Counted from the first letter of the stretch, positions 15,843 through 24,833 are shown. The stretch is 32,298 nucleotides of DNA from Hyphomicrobiales bacterium (GCA_900471605.1 UCEY01000080.1:1-32298), one strand, 5' to 3'. Notes: generated by a model from the sequence alone, not told the origin. Numbers and translations: made by a program.

Positions 15843-18800
15843 GCACGTCGACGCTGTTCATCAAACGCCCGATCGCGACTTCGCTGCTCGGCGTCGCTGT
15901 GCTGCTGGGTGGCATTCTCGGCTATATCAACCTTCCTGTTGCGCCGCTGCCGCAGGTGGATTTTCCGACGATCCGGGTGACGACGCAATTGCCCGGCGCC
16001 GATCCCGAGACGATGGCGGCGCTGGTGACGGCCCCGCTCGAACGCCCGCTCGGCCAGATCCCGTCGCTGACCTCGATGACCTCCTCGAGTGCTTTCGGCA
16101 TCAGCCAGGTAACGCTGCAGTTTGCGCTCGGCCGGGATATCGACGGCGCCGCGCAGGACGTGCAGTCCGCCATCAATGCTGCCGGTTCCGGCCTGCCACG
16201 CAACCTGCCTTACCCGCCGACCTATGCCAAGGTGAACCCGGCCGACACGCCGATCATCACGCTGGCGCTTCGCTCGACCAGCTATCCGATCCGGGACCTC
16301 AGCGATTTCGCCGATACGCTTCTGGCGCAGCGGTTGGCCCAGGTTTCCGGCGTCGGCAATGTCTCGATCCAGGGAGGGGTTCGGCCGGCGATCCGCGTCC
16401 AGGCGGATATTCCGCGGCTGGCCGCCTATGGCATCGGCCTGGAAGATCTGCGGACCGCGATCTCCAGCGCCAGCGTTGCCGGCGCCAAGGGTGCGCTCGA
16501 CGGCGCGCACCAGTCCTTCACGCTCGCCGCCAACGACCAGATCATCGATCCCGAAATCTACGGCAATGTCGTGGTCGCCTATCGGAACAATGCGCCGGTG
16601 CGGCTGAAGGATGTGGCGGACATCGTCCAAGGGCTCGAAAACACCCGCGTCGGCGCCTGGTATCAGGGCGAGCCGGCGGTGATCCTGGATGTCATGAAGC
16701 AGCCGGGCGCGAATGTCATCGATACGGTCGGCAGCATTCTGAGGCAGGTGCCGCGGCTGCGGGAGGTGCTGCCGGCGGGGATTTCGCTCGATATCGTCAA
16801 CGACCGCACCGAAACCATCCGGGCGTCGATCCACGACGTTCAATGGACGCTCGGGGTCAGTATCGGCCTCGTCATCCTCGTCGTCTTCCTGTTCCTGCGG
16901 ACGCTTTCGGCTACCATTATCGCGGCGGTCGCGCTGCCGCTTTCGCTGGTCGCGACTTTCGGGGTGATGTGGTTTGCCGGCTTCAGCCTCGACAACCTGT
17001 CGCTGATGGCGCTGACGATCGGTACCGGTTTCGTGGTCGACGATGCGATCGTGATGATCGAGAACATCGCGCGGCATATCGAGGAAGGCGAAAACCCGAT
17101 GCAGGCCGCCCTGAAAGGGGCGGGCGAGATCGGCTTCACGATCATCTCGCTGACCGTCTCCCTGATTGCCGTGTTCATCCCGCTGCTGTTCATGTCGGGC
17201 ATCGTCGGCCGGATGTTCCGCGAATTCGCCCTGACGCTGACCATCGCCGTCGTCGTGTCGGCGGTGATCTCGCTGACGCTGACGCCGATGATGTGCGCCC
17301 GTATCCTGCGCAGGCCGGCGGAAGGGCGGCGCGGCCTGCTGGCCGGTGCCGATCGCGTCATGGACCGGGTGATTGCGGGTTATCACCGAAGCCTTGTCTG
17401 GGCGGTCGACCGCAGTGCGCTGATGCTGATCCTGACGATCGCGACGCTGGCGGCCACGGTCGCGCTCTACGTCTTCATTCCCAAGGGTTTTCTGCCGCCG
17501 CAGGATACGGGGCTGATCACCGCCGTCATCGAAACGGAACCGACGACATCCTTCGATGCGATGAAGCGGACCCAGGCGATCGTTACCGACAGGTTGCGGC
17601 AGGACCAGGATGTGACTGGCATCGTCTCCGTGGTCGGCGCGAGCGCCAACAATCTCACGCTCAATACCGGCACGCTGAGCCTGGTCCTCAAGCCGCGAAG
17701 CGAGCGGACCTCGTCCGTGCCCGAGGTCATCGACCGGCTGCGGCGGGAGGTTTCGCAACTGCCCGGCGTGCGCGTCACCTTCCAGGGCGTGCGCGACATC
17801 AGCATCAGCACCCGCGTCAGCCGCGCGCCCTATCAATACATCCTGACCGGTGCGACGGCGACAAGCGTCGCGGATTGGGCCGACCGGCTGGCGAAACGGC
17901 TGGAGCAGCTCCCGGAACTGGTCGACGTTTCGTCGGAAGTCGAGATGGGCGGAGGGCGCCTGCTGCTCGATGTCGATCGCGAGACCGCGTCTCGCCTCGG
18001 CGTCTCGATGCAGGCGGTCAGCGATACGCTCAACGATGCGTTCGGCCAGCGGCAGATCACCACGATCTATGCGCAGTCCAACCAGTACCGCGTCATCCTG
18101 GAGGCCGCGCCGCAATATCAGTCCGATCCGAAATCGCTTGAGCGGCTCTATGTCTCCGGCGCCTCGAACACGCAGATCCCGCTCGGCGCCTTCGCCAAGA
18201 CCTCGTTTACGGCGGCCCCGCTGGTGATCAGCCATAACGAACAGTTTCCGTCGGTGACGATCAGCTTCGACATCGCTCCGGGCGCCTCGCTCAGCGAGGC
18301 CGTCAGCGCCATCAAGGCGGCGGAAGAGGAGATCGGGGTTCCGGCGACGATCCAGCGGGACTATTTCGGGGATGCCGAGGAGTTCGCCAACTCGCTGGCC
18401 GGGGAACCCTGGCTGATCCTGGCGGCGATCGTGACGATCTATATCGTGCTCGGCCTGCTCTATGAGAGCGCCATCCACCCGGTCACCATCCTGTCGACCC
18501 TGCCGTCGGCCGGCGTCGGTGCGCTTCTGGCGCTGATGCTGTTCGGCCAGGACCTGTCCCTGATCGCGCTGATCGGCATCGTGCTGCTGATGGGTATCGT
18601 CAAGAAGAACGCGATCATGATGATCGATTTCGCACTCGAGGCGGAGCGGACGGAGGGGCTATCTCCCCGCGATGCGATCCTCAAGGCCTCGATCCTGCGC
18701 TTCCGCCCGATCATGATGACGACGCTTGCCGCGCTGTTCGGGGCGCTGCCGCTGGCGATGGCGGAGGGGACCGGTTCGGAACTGCGCATCCCGCTCGGCA

Positions 18801-18955
18801 TCAGCATCATCGGCGGCCTGCTGCTCAGCCAGCTTCTGACGCTCTATACGACGCCGGTCATCTACCTGGCGTTCGAGAACCTGCGCAGCCGCGTCGTCGG
18901 CCGGCCGACCGGGCCGTTATCCGCGCCCGGCGGCGAACTCGGAGGGTCCCCGTGA
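15839..18955 (+). CDS. mdtB: RND efflux pump subunit, MdtB-like
   Basis: A 1038-residue HAE1-type RND transporter. It starts with TLFIKRPIATSLL and NLPVAPLPQVDFPTIRV, as in MdtB. The proton-relay Asp pair lies in FVVDDAIVMIENI (Asp401-Asp402), and the GAGEIGFTIISLTVSLIAV and SLTLTPMMCARIL segments are nearly diagnostic of MdtB/MdtC pumps. The usual plan of twelve membrane segments and two large periplasmic loops is present, with the second half starting near LMLILTIATLAATVALYVF. In enterobacteria MdtB and MdtC form a mixed trimer exporting bile salts, novobiocin and similar compounds. Substrates here are unknown. It overlaps the genes on both sides by 4 nt. Confidence 0.9.
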   Translation: MSTSTLFIKRPIATSLLGVAVLLGGILGYINLPVAPLPQVDFPTIRVTTQLPGADPETMAALVTAPLERPLGQIPSLTSMTSSSAFGISQVTLQFALGRDIDGAAQDVQSAINAAGSGLPRNLPYPPTYAKVNPADTPIITLALRSTSYPIRDLSDFADTLLAQRLAQVSGVGNVSIQGGVRPAIRVQADIPRLAAYGIGLEDLRTAISSASVAGAKGALDGAHQSFTLAANDQIIDPEIYGNVVVAYRNNAPVRLKDVADIVQGLENTRVGAWYQGEPAVILDVMKQPGANVIDTVGSILRQVPRLREVLPAGISLDIVNDRTETIRASIHDVQWTLGVSIGLVILVVFLFLRTLSATIIAAVALPLSLVATFGVMWFAGFSLDNLSLMALTIGTGFVVDDAIVMIENIARHIEEGENPMQAALKGAGEIGFTIISLTVSLIAVFIPLLFMSGIVGRMFREFALTLTIAVVVSAVISLTLTPMMCARILRRPAEGRRGLLAGADRVMDRVIAGYHRSLVWAVDRSALMLILTIATLAATVALYVFIPKGFLPPQDTGLITAVIETEPTTSFDAMKRTQAIVTDRLRQDQDVTGIVSVVGASANNLTLNTGTLSLVLKPRSERTSSVPEVIDRLRREVSQLPGVRVTFQGVRDISISTRVSRAPYQYILTGATATSVADWADRLAKRLEQLPELVDVSSEVEMGGGRLLLDVDRETASRLGVSMQAVSDTLNDAFGQRQITTIYAQSNQYRVILEAAPQYQSDPKSLERLYVSGASNTQIPLGAFAKTSFTAAPLVISHNEQFPSVTISFDIAPGASLSEAVSAIKAAEEEIGVPATIQRDYFGDAEEFANSLAGEPWLILAAIVTIYIVLGLLYESAIHPVTILSTLPSAGVGALLALMLFGQDLSLIALIGIVLLMGIVKKNAIMMIDFALEAERTEGLSPRDAILKASILRFRPIMMTTLAALFGALPLAMAEGTGSELRIPLGISIIGGLLLSQLLTLYTTPVIYLAFENLRSRVVGRPTGPLSAPGGELGGSP

Positions 18956-21900
18956 ACCTTTCGGAGACGTTCATCCGCAGGCCGGTCGGCACGACGCTTC
19001 TGGCGATCGGGCTGCTGCTGATGGGCATCGCCGCCTACAGGTTCCTGCCGGTTTCGAACCTCCCCTCGGTGGATCTGCCGACCATTCGCGTGACGGCAAG
19101 CCGGCCGGGCGCCGATCCGTCCAGCATGGCGGCGAGCGTCGCTGCGCCGCTTGAACGGCATCTAGGCGCGATTGCCGGCGTCACCGAACTGACCTCGTCG
19201 AGCGCGCTCGGCTCGACCAACATCACCATCCAGTTCGACATCGCGCGGACGATCGATGGGGCGGCGCAGGACGTTCAGGCGGCGCTCAACGCGGCGGCGG
19301 TCGACTTGCCGGCGGACCTGCCGTCGCTGCCGTCGTTTCGCAAGGTCAATCCCGCCGCCGCACCTATCCTCAGCCTTGCTTTGACCTCCGACAACGTCGC
19401 GCCGAGCGCGATCTACGATGCGGCCGATACGCTGGTGGTGCAGCGCATCTCGCAGGTGGACGGGGTCGGCGATGTCAGCGTCAGCGGCGCAGACCAGCCG
19501 GCGATCCGCGTCCGGCTCGATCCGAGCCGGCTCGCGGCGATCGGCCTGTCGCTCGATGCCGTTCGCACGGCCATCGTCAGCGCGGCTACATTGGGGCCGG
19601 TCGGTTCGATCAACGGCAGCGATCTCGCCTTTTCGATCGGCATGAACGGCCAGTTGCGGACGCCGGAGGAATACGGCCGGATCGTCATACACAGCAATAA
19701 CGGGGTCGCCACACGCCTGTCGGACATCGCGATCGTCGAGCCCGGCGTGCGCAACCGGCGTTCGGACGCCTGGTACAACGGCAAGCCGGCCGTGCTGCTC
19801 AACATCACCAAGGGCACCGACGCCAACGTCATCAAGACGGTCGATGCCGTCAAGGCGCTGATCCCGGAACTGCAGGCGCTGATGCCGGCGGGTGTCGATA
19901 TCGCCATCCTCGCGGATCGCACCACGACCATCCACGCCAGCGTCGACGACATGCAGTGGACGCTGCTGATTACCGTCGTGCTGGTCATGATGGTGGTCTT
20001 CCTCTTCCTGCGCCGCTCGACGCCCACGGTTGCGGCGGGCGTCACCGTGCCTCTGTCTCTGGCCGGTACATTCGCGGCGATGTGGGCCTGCGGTCTTTCG
20101 CTCGACAATCTTTCGCTGATGGCGCTGGCGGTGTCGGTCGGTTTCGTGGTCGATGATGCGATCGTCATGATCGAGAACATCTACGCCAATCTCGAAACCG
20201 GCATGAAGCCGATGCAGGCGGCGACAGAGGGGGCGCGGCAGATCGGCTTCACCGTCCTCTCGATCAGCGCCTCGCTGCTGGCCGCCTTCATTCCGATGTT
20301 CTTCCTCGGGGGCATCATCGGCAAATTCTTCCAGAGCTTTTCGCTGACGCTCGGTTTTGCGATCGTCATTTCCACCGCGGTTTCGCTGACGCTGACGCCG
20401 ATGATCTGCGCACACCGTCTGCGGGCGCGTCAGAAACCTGCCCATGCGCCGGACGGGGAGCGGGGAGGTCTGCTCGGAGCGGTGATCGGCTTTTATGGCC
20501 GCAGCCTGAAGGCGGTGCTTCATCATCAGGTCGCCGCCGTCATCGTCATCCTCGCCTCCGTCGGTCTAACCGCCTACCTCTATGTGAAAATTCCGAAGGG
20601 TTTCATCCCGCAGGACGATACGGGCTTCATCCAGGGCGGCACGGAGGCTTCGACCGACATATCCTATCCGGCGATGGTCGCCCTGCAGCGCCAGGCGGCG
20701 GAGATCGCCGGCCGCGATCCGGCGGTGGCCGGCATCGGTTCCTCGGCCGGTGGCGGCTTTTTCGGCTCGGTCAATCGCGGCCAGCTGACCATCGCGCTGA
20801 AGCCGCCTTCCGAGCGTCCCTCGACTGCGGAAGTGATCGAGCGGATGCGCAAGGAGCTGGCGACCATTCCGGGGCTCAACAGCTACCTGTTCTCGCCATC
20901 CGATATCCGCATCGGCGCCCGCTCGGCGCCGTCGCCCTTCCAGTTCACGCTCTGGGACGAGGATTTCAACGAACTGATCGCATGGGCGCCGAAGGTGCTC
21001 GATGCGCTTCGCAAGGAGCCTGTCCTCACCGACGTCAATTCCGACCGGCAGGCGAACGGGCTGCAGGCGACGGTGAATATCAATCGTGACGAGGCCGCGC
21101 GCCTCGGCGTCAGCATCCAGTCGATCGACAGCGCGCTCAATAGCGCATTCGCCCAGCGGCAGGTCTCGACCATCTACACGCAGCGCAATCAATACCGGGT
21201 CGTGCTCGAGGCAGATCCCCGCTTGGCCCGCGATCCGTCGGATATTTCCGAGCTCTACGTGCCGGGATCGGGCGGCAAGCTGGTGCCGCTTTCGAGCGTC
21301 GCCTCGGTCGAGCGGACGCTCGCACCGCTGGTGGTCAATCACCAGGGCCAGTTTCCCTCGGTGACGATGTCATACAATGTCAAGCTCGGGGGAACACTGC
21401 AGGATGCCAACGACGCGGTGCTGCATGCGGTCGGCGAATTGCACATTCCGGATTCGCTTCACGCGGAATTTGCCGGAGACGCCGGGGCCGGGGGGTCGTC
21501 GAACAATCAGCCGCTGCTGATGGCCGCAGCCATCCTGACCGTCTATATCGTGCTCGGCATTCTCTACGAGAGCCTCGCCCACCCGCTGACGATCATCTCG
21601 ACCCTGCCTTCGGCGGGGTTGGGGGCGCTGCTTGCTCTTGTGATCAGCGGCACGGAGCTGACGATCATCGCCTTCATCGGCATCGTCCTGCTGATCGGCA
21701 TCGTCAAGAAGAACGGCATCATGCTGGTCGATTTCGCGCTGCAGGCCGAGCGGCGGCTGGGGCTTGCGCCGGAAGAGGCGATCTTTCAGGCATGCCTGCA
21801 GCGTTTCCGGCCGATCCTGATGACGACGCTGGCGGCGATCATGGGTGCCGTTCCGCTGATCATCGCCACCGGGCCGGGTTCGGAGCTCAGGCGCCCGCTC

Positions 21901-22053
21901 GGCATCACCATCGTCGGCGGATTGGTCATCTCCCAGATCCTGACCCTTTACACGACGCCGATCATCTACCTGATCCTGGCAAAGCTGCATAACCGGCGGT
22001 CGCGCCGCCGTGCGCTTGTTCCAGGCGAGGGAGCGGGCGAACCGGTCCGGTAG
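18952..22053 (+). CDS. mdtC: RND efflux pump subunit, MdtC-like
   Basis: A 1033-residue RND transporter, clearly a paralogue of the preceding pump but distinct in sequence. It opens with ETFIRRPVGTTLLAIGLLL and NLPSVDLPTIRV, keeps the FVVDDAIVMIENI proton-relay motif (Asp401-Asp402) and ends with a short basic tail (NRRSRRRALVPGE). The tandem of two different pumps after one adaptor is the MdtABC arrangement. No TolC-like outer-membrane gene and no two-component regulator lie beside it, so the channel is probably encoded elsewhere. The gene ends 29 nt before the convergent DUF982 gene with no evident terminator. Confidence 0.9.
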   Translation: MNLSETFIRRPVGTTLLAIGLLLMGIAAYRFLPVSNLPSVDLPTIRVTASRPGADPSSMAASVAAPLERHLGAIAGVTELTSSSALGSTNITIQFDIARTIDGAAQDVQAALNAAAVDLPADLPSLPSFRKVNPAAAPILSLALTSDNVAPSAIYDAADTLVVQRISQVDGVGDVSVSGADQPAIRVRLDPSRLAAIGLSLDAVRTAIVSAATLGPVGSINGSDLAFSIGMNGQLRTPEEYGRIVIHSNNGVATRLSDIAIVEPGVRNRRSDAWYNGKPAVLLNITKGTDANVIKTVDAVKALIPELQALMPAGVDIAILADRTTTIHASVDDMQWTLLITVVLVMMVVFLFLRRSTPTVAAGVTVPLSLAGTFAAMWACGLSLDNLSLMALAVSVGFVVDDAIVMIENIYANLETGMKPMQAATEGARQIGFTVLSISASLLAAFIPMFFLGGIIGKFFQSFSLTLGFAIVISTAVSLTLTPMICAHRLRARQKPAHAPDGERGGLLGAVIGFYGRSLKAVLHHQVAAVIVILASVGLTAYLYVKIPKGFIPQDDTGFIQGGTEASTDISYPAMVALQRQAAEIAGRDPAVAGIGSSAGGGFFGSVNRGQLTIALKPPSERPSTAEVIERMRKELATIPGLNSYLFSPSDIRIGARSAPSPFQFTLWDEDFNELIAWAPKVLDALRKEPVLTDVNSDRQANGLQATVNINRDEAARLGVSIQSIDSALNSAFAQRQVSTIYTQRNQYRVVLEADPRLARDPSDISELYVPGSGGKLVPLSSVASVERTLAPLVVNHQGQFPSVTMSYNVKLGGTLQDANDAVLHAVGELHIPDSLHAEFAGDAGAGGSSNNQPLLMAAAILTVYIVLGILYESLAHPLTIISTLPSAGLGALLALVISGTELTIIAFIGIVLLIGIVKKNGIMLVDFALQAERRLGLAPEEAIFQACLQRFRPILMTTLAAIMGAVPLIIATGPGSELRRPLGITIVGGLVISQILTLYTTPIIYLILAKLHNRRSRRRALVPGEGAGEPVR

Positions 22054-22082
22054 CGGGGAATGGGTTCGCTCCGGCGGACGGC

Positions 22083-22328
22083 TTACGCGCGGATCAGGAT
22101 ATGTGCTTCGGTCGCTGCCTGGACGAAGGCTTTTCGCGCCTCTTCCGGCTTGCTCTTTCCGGCGTCCACCGCAGCACAGACCGCCAGCGCCCGATCGAGG
22201 GCTGCGCCATCTTCCGTCGGCCAGTCTTCGATCATCGCCCAGGCGGCTGCCTGCGTCGTCTCGATCGCGGTTTCAGCCGGCGGCTCGCCGATCGATATGA
22301 TGACCGGCTTGTTCCAAGGCGTATTCAT
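22083..22328 (-). CDS. DUF982 family protein
   Basis: An 81-residue small protein of the DUF982 family, found mainly in rhizobia, often in many copies per genome. The WAMIEDWPTEDG and ALAVCAAVDAGKSKPEEARKA segments with a final AFVQAATEAHI fit the family. There is no signal peptide and no membrane segment. The function of the family is unknown. The start is ATG 22328 with only a weak ribosome-binding site. It is downstream of the FAH-family gene on the same strand with a 110-nt gap, in which I saw no clear promoter or terminator. Confidence 0.8.
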   Translation of the reverse strand: MNTPWNKPVIISIGEPPAETAIETTQAAAWAMIEDWPTEDGAALDRALAVCAAVDAGKSKPEEARKAFVQAATEAHILIRA

Positions 22329-22438
22329 TCTTCAGGCGTCCCGTCTCGTCCAAGCCGGTCTCATAGACCGATTTGACGGCCGTGGCGAGGGGCGAGAGGC
22401 CGATGGTAGAGCCGATGGGAGAAGGAGGATTGCTTTGT

Positions 22439-23596
22439 CTAGAGCAACCCCCGGGCGGCGAGGTTCTTCATCAGCGCCGAGATGCCGAAGTTCCAGGGTG
22501 GGCACTCGGTGGAGAGACGCACGGTGTTGCGCAGCGTTCCAAGGCCGGGAGACGAGATCTCGACGATGTCGCCGATCTTGTGGGTAAAGCCCTGGTTCGG
22601 CACGTCGCGATCCTCGGTCGGCGCGAACAGCGTGCCGAGAAACAGCATGAAGCCGTCGGGATATTGGTGATGCTCGCCGCAGGTATGCTTGACGAGTTCG
22701 AGCGGATCGCGGCTGATCTGCGACATGGAGCTCTTGCCGTTGAGGACATATCCCTCCGGCCCGGTGACCCTCAGGTCGAGTTCGGCATTGCGGACATCGT
22801 CCAGGCCGTAGCTTTCGTCGAAGAGGCGGATGAAAGGCCCGATCGAGCACGAGGCATTGTTGTCCTTCGCCTTGCCGAGCAGCAGAGCCGAGCGGCCTTC
22901 GACGTCGCGCAGGTTCACGTCATTGCCGAGGGTCGCGCCCTTGATCTCGCCGCGGCTATCGACCGCCAGCACGATTTCCGGTTCGGGATTGTTCCAGGTC
23001 GATACCGGATGCAGGCCGACATCGGCGCCCCAGCCGACCGAGGCGAGCACCGGCGCTTTGGTGAAGACTTCCGCGTCCGGACCGATCCCGACTTCCAGAT
23101 ATTGCGACCACATGCCTTCCCTGATCAGGGCGTCCTTGACGCTCGCCGCCTGCGGCGAACCGGCCTTGAGGTCCTTGAGGCTGCCGCCGATGATGGTGCT
23201 GACGGTCTGGCGAATCGCCGCCGCCCTGTCGGGATTCCCGGCCGCCTTTTCCTCGATGACCCGCTCGATCATCGATTGCGCGAATGTAACGCCACAGGCC
23301 TTGATCGCCTGCAGATCGGCTGGCGCCAGCAGATGGGGACGCGACGGGTCGGGCCGACCGGAACTGTTCTTCGCGATGTCTTCCAACGTGCCGAGGACCG
23401 GGCCGGGGGCGTTCCGAACGAAATCCGCGGCATCGGAACGTTCCAGAAGCGCGCTGAGGGTTGGCGCTTCCTTGCTGGTGATGTCGACCAGGCTGCCGTC
23501 ACGCACCGTGATGACGCTCGGGCCTAATGCTGCCGGATTCCAGGCCCGTCCGACGAAAAGGCCGTTCGCGAAAGTGTCGTTGAGATTGCCGGTCAT
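22439..23596 (-). CDS. Fumarylacetoacetate hydrolase family protein
   Basis: A 385-residue member of the FAH superfamily. The metal site appears as Glu205-x-Glu207 (NNPEPEIVL) with Asp226 in LGNDVNLRD, followed by Lys242/Lys244-Asp245 in GKAKDNNASCSIGP, the conserved substrate-side stretch. The length and N-terminal half resemble the larger rhizobial FAH-type proteins rather than the roughly 280-residue minimal ones. Family members hydrolyse C-C bonds of acylpyruvates, or hydrate or dehydrate 2-keto-3-deoxy sugar acids; the actual substrate cannot be read from sequence. It lies 82 nt downstream of the YghU-like gene on the same strand. A 22-bp inverted repeat lies 25 nt upstream of its ATG. 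Confidence 0.87.
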   Translation of the reverse strand: MTGNLNDTFANGLFVGRAWNPAALGPSVITVRDGSLVDITSKEAPTLSALLERSDAADFVRNAPGPVLGTLEDIAKNSSGRPDPSRPHLLAPADLQAIKACGVTFAQSMIERVIEEKAAGNPDRAAAIRQTVSTIIGGSLKDLKAGSPQAASVKDALIREGMWSQYLEVGIGPDAEVFTKAPVLASVGWGADVGLHPVSTWNNPEPEIVLAVDSRGEIKGATLGNDVNLRDVEGRSALLLGKAKDNNASCSIGPFIRLFDESYGLDDVRNAELDLRVTGPEGYVLNGKSSMSQISRDPLELVKHTCGEHHQYPDGFMLFLGTLFAPTEDRDVPNQGFTHKIGDIVEISSPGLGTLRNTVRLSTECPPWNFGISALMKNLAARGLL

Positions 23597-23620
23597 GTTG
23601 GTAAGTCTGCCTCCCAGTAA

Positions 23621-23642
23621 ATGTGGCCCGAATGGGCCACAT
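23621..23642. promoter_or_regulatory. Perfect inverted repeat upstream of the FAH-family gene
   Basis: ATGTGGCCC (23621-23629) and GGGCCACAT (23634-23642) form a perfect 9-bp inverted repeat with a 4-nt spacer, in the 82-nt gap between the YghU-like gene and the FAH-family gene. It could be a protein operator or, as RNA, a hairpin ending the YghU message (only TTTACT follows on the minus strand). Confidence 0.55.
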
Positions 23643-23678
23643 CTATCCTGTTTTGTCTACCGGATCGACGCGCGTTCC

Positions 23679-24548
23679 TCAGCTTGCTGCCAGCTTGTCC
23701 TGGGTCCTGGTCTCGAAGTCGCTGGCGTCATGGCGTTCGTGAAGCTGCTGGGAGGGATCGCCGCTGACCCGGTTGACCATGCGGCCGCGCTTGACTGCCG
23801 GGCGTTCCAGGATCGCGTCGGCCCAGCGGTGGATGTGTGTGTAATCCTGGACCGACAGGAATTCCGCAGCGCCATACTGCCAGCCCTTCACGAGACCTCC
23901 ATACCAGGGGAAGACCGCGATGTCGGCGATCGTGTAGTCGTCGCCACCCAGATATTCGGCTTCGGCAAGGCGCCGGTCGAGGACGTCGAGCTGGCGCTTG
24001 GTTTCCATTGCGAAGCGATCGATCGCGTATTCGATCTTGGTCGGGGCATAGGCGTAGAAGTGCCCGAAGCCGCCGCCGAGATAGGGGGCGCTGCCCATCT
24101 GCCAGAACAGCCAGGACAGGCATTCGGCGCGTTTGGCAGGGTCGGTCGGCAGGAAGGCACCGAACTTTTCAGCCAGATAGACGAGGATCGAGCCCGACTC
24201 GAAGACCCGGATCGGCTTAGGCCCGGAACGGTCCATCAGCGCCGGGATCTTGGAATTGGGATTGACCTCGACAAAGCCGGAGCCGAACTGATCACCGTCG
24301 CCGATCTTGATCAGCCAGGCATCGTATTCGGCGCCGGAATGGCCGAGCGCCAGCAACTCTTCCAGCATGATCGTGACCTTCTGGCCGTTCGGCGTCGCCA
24401 GCGAATAGAGCTGGAGCGGATGGCGGCCGACGGGCAATTCCTTGTCATGGGTCGGGCCGGCGATCGGGCGATTGATGCTCGCGAACTGGCCTCCATTGGC
24501 CTTGTTCCAGGTCCAAACTTTCGGCGGAGTGTAGTTGGAATCGGTCAC
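23679..24548 (-). CDS. yghU: Glutathione transferase / disulfide-bond oxidoreductase YghU
   Basis: A 289-residue GST of the YghU (Nu-class) type. Long stretches closely resemble E. coli YghU from memory: the VWTWNKANGG start, LPVGRHPLQLYSLATPNGQK, TIMLEELLALG, IGDGDQFGSGFVEVNPNSK, RVFESGSILVYLAEKFG and the C-terminal QLHERHDASDFET. E. coli YghU binds two glutathiones and reduces disulfide bonds of small substrates. Residues about 50-135 are the thioredoxin-like domain and the rest is the helical GST domain. The start is GTG 24548 with AGGAG 6 nt upstream; no ATG fits. It is the first gene of a probable yghU-FAH unit. Confidence 0.93.
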   Translation of the reverse strand: MTDSNYTPPKVWTWNKANGGQFASINRPIAGPTHDKELPVGRHPLQLYSLATPNGQKVTIMLEELLALGHSGAEYDAWLIKIGDGDQFGSGFVEVNPNSKIPALMDRSGPKPIRVFESGSILVYLAEKFGAFLPTDPAKRAECLSWLFWQMGSAPYLGGGFGHFYAYAPTKIEYAIDRFAMETKRQLDVLDRRLAEAEYLGGDDYTIADIAVFPWYGGLVKGWQYGAAEFLSVQDYTHIHRWADAILERPAVKRGRMVNRVSGDPSQQLHERHDASDFETRTQDKLAAS

Positions 24549-24755
24549 TTCTGGCTCCTAGCATTTGAAGAGGATGCGACGGCCATGTCTTTTCGCTGTC
24601 GAAGACGTGTTCGTCCAGTCCCACGTAGGAGAGCGGGCGAGATTTTGTTAGGGGGCCGCCCCTCACTTCGAAGAACATTCGGCGCCGCGCCAGCAGGCGT
24701 CCGGCCGCTCGGCCGCCATACCCGGTTTTCGACTTCAGCATGTTCCGTCTGCCCA
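24549..24755. other. Intergenic region upstream of yghU, no gene seen
   Basis: This stretch lies upstream of the minus-strand YghU-like gene and of the plus-strand ABC operon. It should hold the YghU promoter, but no boxes stand out. A 103-codon minus-strand frame that runs through it overlaps the yghU start and resembles nothing I recognise, so I do not call it a gene. Confidence 0.4.
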
Positions 24756-24783
24756 TTGACAGGGCGGCTGTCTCCTATATTCT
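24756..24783 (+). promoter_or_regulatory. Putative promoter of the peptide-type ABC operon
   Basis: TTGACA (24756-24761), a 16-nt spacer and TATTCT (24778-24783) give a good sigma-70 type promoter. Transcription would start near 24790, giving a leader of about 45 nt before the binding-protein ATG. Confidence 0.6.
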
Positions 24784-24804
24784 GTTATAAAAGCTTACAT
24801 AACA
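24783..24804. promoter_or_regulatory. 22-bp near-palindrome over the predicted transcription start
   Basis: Arms TGTTAT (24783-24788) and ATAACA (24799-24804) flank a central AAGCTT. Eighteen of 22 positions are symmetric, and the site is AT-rich against a GC-rich background. It overlaps the -10 and start site of the promoter above, which suggests a repressor operator. The IclR-family regulator encoded in the same cluster is the obvious candidate, by inference. Confidence 0.55.
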
Positions 24805-24833
24805 TAATTGTGGAACATAAACGGGAGACTGCC

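Noticed and set aside
15548..18478. 976-codon minus-strand open frame opposite the MdtB-like gene
   Set aside because: Antisense to a conserved RND pump, with Arg/Asp/His-rich sequence and no recognisable domain; a GC-rich shadow.
24445..24756. 103-codon minus-strand frame upstream of and overlapping the yghU start
   Set aside because: No family resemblance, overlap with a strongly supported gene, and no ribosome-binding site seen.
22830..24833. Long plus-strand frame joined upstream of the family 5 binding protein
   Set aside because: The extra residues are antisense to the FAH and GST genes. The binding protein has its own ribosome-binding site, signal peptide and promoter at 24756-24836.
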